Shown piece by piece: positions 57,353 to 64,000 of a stretch of DNA of 64,000 bases. Position 1 is the stretch's first letter; the number at the start of each line of letters is the position of its first letter. Location: positions 72,181 through 136,180 of the forward strand of contig MNCI01037704.1 in NCBI GenBank assembly GCA_015680685.1. The letters run 5' to 3'. Origin of the DNA: Gnetum montanum (Eukaryota; Streptophyta; Gnetopsida; Gnetales; Gnetaceae). Under the pieces are notes generated by a model. That model ran no database searches and was not told where the DNA came from. It worked only from the letters and a program-made list of their open reading frames with translations. The position numbers were made by a program, and so were the translations under genes.

Positions 57353-57889
57353 TGCTATGCTATGTAGCATAGCAAGCATGGAAAGATAGCCTCTCAAGCA
57401 TCTAGGTGTGAATTAACAAAGTGATTGAAAAGACAAGTCAAGATTCAGTTAATACAAGGTGCTATGCTACATAGTGTAGCACAACATAGCAAAGGTAGAA
57501 GCAGAAAGGCCCATCTTTCCAAGTGATTCCAATAAGAAAATGGCACTCTGACAAGACTTCGGCCTTCAAAAATCCCTGCCCCACTTAGTCCTCAGGCCTA
57601 GAGCAAAGTTTCTTGCTAGAAAATGATGAATTAGACAAGGAAGCATGATACGCTAGCTACTATGCTATGCTATGCTACATAACGTAGCATAGCATAGCAA
57701 CAATGCAAAACTATAGAAGTGTTTCAAACATGAGTTCAGGAAGTTCAAAGACTACCTAACATAAAGGAAAAAAGTTGCAGTTTTTAGTGTGACTAAGCCT
57801 CAAACAAATGCTCTTCGGCTCCTACAAAAAATTTAGTGAAGACCAGTGGCTATGCTATGCTAAGCTACGTAGTGTAGCACAGCATAGCA
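57353..57889. repeat. Four spaced hairpins built from TGCTATGCTA units
   Basis: 57353-57374: arms TGCTATGCTA and TAGCATAGCA, 2-base loop, perfect. 57460-57491: an imperfect version with a 5-base deletion in one arm. 57663-57699: arms TGCTATGCTATGCTAC and GTAGCATAGCATAGCA, 16 of 16 paired, 5-base loop. 57853-57889: the same 16-base arms with two mismatches. The sequence between hairpins is not obviously repeated. Confidence 0.9.
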
Positions 57890-58309
57890 AGTATCCACCT
57901 ATGCCACGCCAATGTGCTCGACAACGTGAGTAACGCAGCACCGGTATGGAAGCATCATGACATCTTCGGGTAACTCTAGAACTTGTTGACAAAAATCTTC
58001 CTCACTCTGTCATCTCCTTGGCAGAATCAGCAATTTTACTTCATTTTGCATACCCCTAGTTAGCTCCCAAAACATTGTTCCTACACTTGACCTTGCTTGT
58101 AAGGGCAAGACATAGTCCTAGAGCATAAGCCCCATTTTTATTGCATTGTTAGCACACTAGATCTTAGCACATGCATTTCCGACAGTATGGTCACAGTGTA
58201 ACAAAGTTTACATCCAGCATTGGACACCTACATGGTATAGACATGTTAGCACTTTGTGGAATTTAGGACATGTGGCATCCAGACCACATTTCTTGCCTGC
58301 TTCTGGCCC

Positions 58310-58317
58310 TATAAATA
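58310..58317 (+). promoter_or_regulatory. TATA box of the Tat/Ogre-like LTR (TATAAATA)
   Basis: Lies about 30 bases before the TTGGCTT array, which would then start near the transcription start. Confidence 0.6.
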
Positions 58318-58340
58318 CCCTAGCAAATAATGCTCAAAGG

Positions 58341-58456
58341 GTTGGCTTTTTACATTGGCAAGAGCAACTGGCTTGTTGGCTTTTCGTGCTAGCTGGTTGG
58401 CTTCTTGGCAAATAGAGTTGGCTTTTTGGTGCAGTCGGCTTTTAAGTTGGCTTTTA
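58341..58456 (+). repeat. Array of GTTGGCTTTT words
   Basis: Seven or more copies of (G)TTGGCTT or GGCTTTT occur in 116 bases (58341, 58367, 58374, 58395, 58417, 58434, 58446), with irregular spacing of 7 to 26 bases. Confidence 0.75.
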
Positions 58457-58978
58457 GAAGGCATAGTTAGCATTTTTTAGCATTCTCATTATGTTTGAGC
58501 TCTTTGGTTGACTCCAAACATGCCTTTGTGAGTCAAGCATTTTGACATCTTAGCAAATAGATCAACAAGTAGAAGAACTATGACTATACCGCTTGATGTA
58601 AGCAGTGTCTCTTTAGCGTTGCATAACCTGTTGTACACCTTTCAAACAAGGCAAAGAATCAAATCCGTGACCTTGGGGTGGTGCACTTTCTCACTTGAGT
58701 TTGTTTTGCTATTTCCTTATTATAATCATTAATTCACACTATTTTCATCATCTTGCATTTATTGATCATCGATTTATCTCATATGTCTCGTTTCCGAAAT
58801 AAAAGTTTACGTAAGTTTAAGATACATCGATTAAGTCCCTGTCTAATCAACCAGAAGATTCAGGATGCCTTGCTTCCATTTTTCTCCAGCATGGCCCTCA
58901 CATGGATCCGGGGTTAAACTATTCACCCGAGAACCTCTCGGTGTTCCAGCCCCCAACGTTTTTGGTCACTATAGTTTT

Positions 58979-58995
58979 TGGCGCTAGAAGGAGGG
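58979..58995 (+). other. Primer-binding site, TGGCGCTAGAAGGAGGG
   Basis: Preceded by a T run. This PBS form is, to my knowledge, used by plant Tat-lineage Ty3/gypsy elements, and it agrees with the gag and protease types that follow. Confidence 0.65.
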
Positions 58996-59115
58996 CTTTT
59001 GGTGGCTTATTTATGTCCTATGGGTAGTCCTTCACACTCTTTGTACCCTATCACGCACTAGCGTAAATGTGACACCCTTTTGTGGTTATTTGCCCATTGT
59101 GTGGTGTAGATTGGT

Positions 59116-61600
59116 CATGACAACGATTCCTTTGGATCCCAGCAAGATGAAAAGCCTTCCATATCGTATTGATTTTCGTGTTTCTAATTTGCAATCTTTA
59201 CCTTTTACCATGTAAGATTATTCTGACAATAATCATTCTTTCCACCTCGAACCTTGAGGCTCCTTTCTCAGCTCAAAGCACCATGGATGTTGAGTGGCCA
59301 CCTAGTTTGGTGCTTATGCCACGCTAGTCCATTAAGATTCGATATTTTTTACCTGAGTTCTTGGCACAAGACGTAGAGCATTACAACTTCATTTGCGTAG
59401 AGATCTAGGAAAATATTCCCTTGGATCACCAAGAACTTGAGCACAAATGCAATTTTGAGTTCCTTCATTGGAACTAGAGGGAGCTTTTCCCTACCCCCGA
59501 TGTTGCCATGCCCCTGATGGAGACGTATCAGTGGATCCTCGATCAACTGCTATGAGTTAGTAAGCCTAGGGAGTGGGACACAACATTCCATTACGATGAA
59601 GCATTTTAAGACGGATAGGAAGACCTAGAATCCTAGTCTGAGGGGCTAGTCAAACTTACCCTATGACCATCCCTCCCACCATGGTCTTTAGGTCAAACCC
59701 CCTTTTTGCAACTGCTCCCTTTGTGATCACCATGAATCCGCCTCAATCTACGCTTTCATCCACCATGGGTAGCCATCCTGCACCCTCAGCATATTAGTAG
59801 GCACCTCCCTCAATTTCATACCTAGGCATTCTCCCCCCTCATTCTATCCCATCCTTGTACAAAGCACTGATTACACCTACGTTGCCCTACATACAAACCA
59901 TGTCTACTTCATAGTTTCCCGAAGCCTTCACTCCTATCTCATCATCTGCATCTATTCCATCATCAGTGGTAAGTCTAGCCCCAACCACGTGGTGGATCCT
60001 AGCCACTTCACTCCCCACTTTGTAGCCCCACCAAATGTCACATTACCCTTACCACCAAGCATACCAAGTCCCGCAGGTGCCACAACCAAGCATGGGATTA
60101 TGTCCTGTGCCATCATCTATGCAAATGGCTAACCCCACAACACCACCAGTAGCCTCTACTCCAGAAACACCACCCACTAGGTGGTGGACTTCACAAGTAA
60201 CACCCTTCACAAGGGCAGCACCGACGGCACCCCCCATGAGTCAGACCACTGCCCTTACTACGCAACCAATGATGGTTGCCCCTACAACCCCACAATTGTC
60301 TATGTCATCTCCAGGGCTGGATCAAGCATTCCAACCTATCTAGACCCTCACTGAAGAGGTTAAACACCTCAAAGCCACTGGTTATGACATGGTACAGGTC
60401 ATGGAGTTTTACCATGACAACCCCATCAACCCAATGGTTCCTATGCTTACATTACCCCTTGGGATTCCACTCCCCCAATTCATAAAATATAATGGGGAGG
60501 GAAACCCTAATGCACATTTAGTCACATTTAGATTTGAGTCTTTGTTGTTGCAACAATGGCTACACATCATTATTCGTGTCTTTTCTATGTCTCTGATAGG
60601 CAAAGCTTTAGATTCGTACCACGTCCTCCCGTGTGCCTCCATCTCAACACTGGAGGAGTTGTTGACCCAGTTCGTGACCTGCTTCAAGTATAACTTGAAG
60701 CTAGAAGTCACATTGGACCAGCTTATGGGTGTTAAGTAAGATCCAGTAGAGCCAGTGCAAAGGTTTATATAGCGATGGAGTGCTACCTTAAATGAGATCC
60801 GTGAGCCTATCACGGAGGCCCATTTTCTGGCGATTCTCAAGGGGGCAGTAAATGATTTCATCAAATCCCAACTGTACTACCTAGCCCTGCGCTCTCTTAG
60901 TCAAGCTTTTGCCCAGACAAAAAGCATTCAAGATGTGGCCAAAGCCAATAAGGACCCAACCTATTTTTCGTATAAAAGTGCATACACCAAAAAAGACAAA
61001 GAGAAGGGCAAGGCTACAATGGCCATGGTGGTTGCAGTGGAAAACGAGGCCAGGCCGAACAACAACAATAACAAGAAAGCGGCCACAATGCTAATTAACC
61101 CTGCACCTAGCCTAGGTAACGCTACCCAACTTCCACATCGGCACTAGAGGCACCCACCCCATCTAAACCCAACTTCGAGTGGAAAGATCGCTCCAAGTAT
61201 ACCCCTCTGCCTATCAAGCCTTTAGAACTTCTAAAGAAATTGCTAGGGGTGGGGTACATTTAACATAAGTAGATGTCAGAGGAGGAAACCAAATGGCATT
61301 AATGATATTATGAACTCCTTAGGGACCCCTCCTTGGATATGCCCAATGAGCCTCTAGTTCCTAAGAACTTTAGGCTAGAGTGGTTCTATGACTACCACCA
61401 ACTTTTTGGTCATGAAATAGATTACCATCTAGCCTTAAAATATGACATTCAATGGATGATTGATTAGGGGAAGTTGGTTCTAGATGAATGCAACCCCGTT
61501 CGCCCCAAAAATCAATCCATGCATGTTTACAAGGACCCCCTCAATGCTAACTATGCATGGTACATTATCAACACGATTGGCATAGATGGTAATTCGGAAC
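59116..61600 (+). pseudogene. Tat/Ogre-like gag
   Basis: Gag polyprotein. Possible start ATG 59116 (MTTIPLDPSKMK). From 60035 one frame is followed with few stops: a Pro/Thr/Met-rich part, then capsid IPLPQFIKYNGEGNPNAHLV (60467-60525), GKALDSYHVLPCASISTLEE and DFIKSQLYYLALRSLSQAF (about 60850-60910), a Lys/Asn-rich segment, KDRSKYTPLPIKPLELL (about 61185), and a YDYHQLFGHEIDYHLALKYD region (about 61392) equivalent to the Cys/His element of Tat/Ogre gag but with its Cys lost. Five or so stops. Homologous to 9990-11959. Confidence 0.88.
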
Positions 61601-62169
61601 CACCACAGCAGCCATTTGTGGTTCATGTACCTTAACGTAGCATATCGACACCAACAACAGCAAAAAAAGACACCACAACAACCATTCCTCCTTAAGGTTT
61701 CTCCTCGGACATTTGCCCCTGCACCCTTCGTATTCAAAACTACACCACCACCTGCACCAACACCACAAACACCGTTCATCATTAGGGGGCCAAAACACTC
61801 AACTGCCCCCATCCTACAAAACCAACATAAAATGGTATCACAGCCTTCTCGTTCAAGGAAACAGGAAGAACATATGATAGATGAAACGGTCAAGGAACAT
61901 ACTGCCCCAGGTCCTTCCAAGCCTACCCACTCGTCCTCTATATCTAACCCCCCTCCTCATCACCAAAAGTTAACAGCACTACATTCGCATGATCATTGCC
62001 ACCTTGTCCAAAAGGATCTAGCCCCAAACCTGAAACTGCTCCTCCTTGAGAAATTCATCTTCTAGGACAAATGGAGGAAGAGAAGGGCAGCAAATAACAA
62101 GAAGGTGGACAGGGCCTCCTAAACATTGTTACTCAGGTCAAATAGGCTCTAAAACAAAAGAACACAACC
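61601..62169 (+). pseudogene. Pro-rich gag-protease linker (Tat/Ogre-like)
   Basis: Open frame to 62065 with QQQQKK, APAPFVFKTTPPPAPTPQTP and Ser/His-rich segments. A Pro-rich linker of this kind lies between gag and protease in Ogre-type elements. No enzymatic motif. Confidence 0.7.
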
Positions 62170-63028
62170 TTGAGCCTATACGACCTGGTAATGACTTCAA
62201 CCACACACTGCGAGGCTTTGGTTCGCATGTTAATGTCCATACCAGTTGATGAAAACATGCTAGCAGAGGATAAAGTAATCCATGCAGTCATTCTTCCTTC
62301 TACACCTAAAGAACCACAACCATCCCAGTTGACATTCTATGATGAGTCCATTAAGGAAGAACCTGAAAAGGATCAAGCGACGAAAACACCCCTATTCATC
62401 ACAATTCGGGTCGATCAACCCAAGATCCGAAGAGTACATGTTGATGAAGGAGCTTCTACGAACATGATCCCGTTCCCCATAGTGGACAAACTGGGTTTAG
62501 TGGATCAAATCAAATCCACGACAACGTCATGTCTAAAGTCAGTCAATAAGGTGCAGGTAGTGGTGAAAGACACTGTCCACATTAACTTTGTGGCAAGGGA
62601 CCAGTTCCCCACAAATGCAACATTCATCGTGGTAGAAGAGATGCCTGGGTTTAACCTGATCTCGGGGAGGTCATGGTTACCCCCAACTTAGGGCCATATC
62701 TTCACCCATACATCAAGAAATCAACCTACCTTACGTAGACAGGGAGGTGGTGATCCATGGTGACGAAGTGGTAGCCCAAGCGATAAATAACGTCGATATG
62801 GAGCAAGGTTTAGAAGTCATAACCTCTGAGAACAAAGCACCTATCTCCCCTAAAGCTAATTGCTTAACAAAAGAGCTAGCCCAAAACACTGGTTCAAAAA
62901 ATGAAACTGCATGGGCCGAATTACCTTTTCAAACAGTAGATAACGACATAGAAGAATACCGCAATAAAGCCTCTCAGCCTTACGCGTCGCCAAGTCCACG
63001 ATGGGTTAGAAAGCAGTTGCGAGGATGA
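62170..63028 (+). pseudogene. Tat/Ogre-like aspartic protease and tail
   Basis: Open from 62170 to 62691. SLYDLVMTSTTHCEALVRML precedes the protease, as in Ogre-type elements. The catalytic loop RRVHVDEGASTNMIPFPIV (about 62422-62480) has Asp but Glu in place of Gly/Ser/Thr next to it. MPGFNLISGRSWL follows at 62640-62680. After a -1/+2 frame change near 62690, INLPYVDREVVIHGDEVV and about 80 more residues run to a stop at 63028. In longer relatives RT would follow; here it does not. Confidence 0.85.
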
Positions 63029-64000
63029 TCGTTACTCATGTAGCGCAACAATTCCACTGCTCCTTACCCAATTAATGCTCATTATACATTTTTTCCTTCT
63101 TTGCTTTACATTCAGTCGTCTACGCTAAGTGTCTAACTGCTTTTTTAAAACGTTCACATCATATCCACTATTTACAGCAAACCATGGCTCACTAAGGCCT
63201 AAAACTGGCAAAATTTTTCCTTACCATCATCCAACAGCCCAAAATGGCCTAAAACTAGTGATGGCCTCAAATGGCCTTAGACTATTGTTACGGCCCGAAA
63301 TGGCCTGAAACTAAAATGAGATGCTCCTAAAAAATTTAATGCATAAAAAATAGAAAGAAATAAAGTAAAAATAGATATAACACATAATCCAAAGTAAAAT
63401 AAATCTCTTTTTATTCCATTTTTTCTTTCATAAATCAATAATGTTTGTAACATTTTTGCAGGAATTCAAATAAAATGATCAGCTACTATGTTATGACCCT
63501 TCACCCACTTCATTGTTCCCTGCTTCATTAGGCCCTATGTTTTCATCTCGATTCTGTACCACAAGAAAAATGAAATGGTCAATTAAAGCTACAATAAAGA
63601 CTCTAATAAAATAAATTATCACTACGCCAAAAGGTAACTAATCTGAGACAACCCCGCATTTGTTTTGGGGGGTATCTGATCCAGGCCTGCCGCCAGGCGT
63701 TGCAAGATCTCCTCCTCCATGATATCAGCCCAATTCTTGTCACCTAGATCAAGGCTTGCAACAACTTTCTCCTTCTCTATGGATGTCCATCTCGGGGGTC
63801 TTGGAGAAAAGGCGGCAGTGGTGGTCTCACACATGGGAAAGGTCACTTCCATTTTGGGAGATTCACTCACTATCACCTATTGCATGAACCTGTCGTAAGC
63901 CCCACAAGCATCAATAATGTCAAGAAATACTTTGTGAGTATGCAACTTGATAGAGGCATCCCTATATTGGTTATGGTAGGTGGCATCCCTATATTGTCCA
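63029..64000 (+). mobile_element. Post-protease spacer of the Tat/Ogre-like element
   Basis: Begins without any RT similarity. It holds the 29-bp repeat family at 63182-63330 and is AT-rich to about 63480. A minus-strand frame of 84 codons (63876-63622, with PPRWTSIEKEKVVASLDLG) has no family I can name. The window ends before any 3' LTR. Confidence 0.6.
63182..63330 (+). repeat. 29-bp repeat family, reverse orientation, degenerate
   Basis: 63182-63210 is a full 29-base unit, the complement of the unit at 9845-9998 (it contains CTAAGGCCTAAAACTGGCA). Shorter units with ATGGCCTAAAACTAG, ATGGCCTTAGACTA and ATGGCCTGAAACTA follow. Orientation is inverted relative to the 7-12 kb copy because that element is on the other strand. 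Confidence 0.75.

Larger units (their letters stand above)
57110..58974 (+). mobile_element. Putative 5' LTR of a Tat/Ogre-like element
   Basis: Defined on the right by the PBS at 58979. It contains a TATA box at 58310-58317, four hairpins (57353-57889) and a TTGGCTT array just after the TATA box. The left edge is a guess from where the element C frame ends; no 3' LTR is present in the window for comparison. It has no coding sequence. Confidence 0.5.

Noticed and set aside
61480-61920. Minus-strand Cys/Val-rich frame of 146 codons
   Set aside because: It is the complement of the Pro-rich gag-protease linker; the Cys and Gly richness follows from CCA/ACC repeats on the other strand.
1-64000. 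CRISPR arrays, bacterial operons, rRNA and tRNA genes
   Set aside because: Tandem repeats here have no spacer structure, coding content is plant retroelement type, and I saw no convincing tRNA or rRNA sequence; weak tRNA candidates would need a covariance-model scan.

Overview
This window looks like intergenic DNA from a large, repeat-filled plant genome. It is AT-rich, I recognise no intact host gene, and nearly all recognisable coding sequence is decayed LTR-retrotransposon gag, protease or pol. Deep nesting of old, stop-riddled elements, Athila-like and Tat/Ogre-like Ty3/gypsy lineages, and Ty1/copia elements would suit a conifer or another big plant genome, but the species cannot be fixed from sequence alone. 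A run of N (12120-12503) and two single Ns show a draft assembly.

Layout. 1-497 is the edge of a Ty1/copia-type LTR, and related interior sequence follows. 3545-4260 is a GC-richer island that may be a host-gene fragment. 5262-5952 holds small tandem arrays. 7199-11959 is a minus-strand Tat/Ogre-like element reduced to gag plus a spacer with a 29-bp tandem repeat. 13851-19127 is a plus-strand Athila-like gag-protease relic (F). 21900-26899 is a minus-strand Athila-like gag-protease-RT-RNase H relic (A). Its 5' LTR is split by a complete 6,945-bp plus-strand element at 27237-34181 (two LTRs, TSD AACAC, PBS, PPT, gag-protease but no pol). About 34713-49306 is a second minus-strand Athila-like element (B) with decayed gag to integrase; its gag is split by a complete 5,248-bp Ty1/copia-type element at 42231-47478 (TSD ATCTT, iMet PBS, gag only). 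49307-51095 is a second copia fragment (gag, protease, start of integrase). 51096-57079 is a third minus-strand Athila-like element (C). Between its conserved spacer and 3' LTR it carries a long decayed non-pol ORF preceded by a good splice-acceptor consensus. From about 57100 to the window end lies a plus-strand Tat/Ogre-like element with gag and protease, hairpin arrays in its putative LTR and the same 29-bp repeat family after protease.

How the parts relate. Several elements keep gag (with or without protease) and the cis signals (LTR, PBS, PPT) but lack recognisable pol, so they fit non-autonomous elements mobilised in trans by relatives resembling A or B. Four of the Athila-like elements share a conserved non-coding block in the spacer before the 3' LTR, and most share a reiterated PPT-like motif (AGTCATGGGGG). 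Nesting gives a relative order: the 27237-34181 element is younger than A, and the 42231-47478 element is younger than B.
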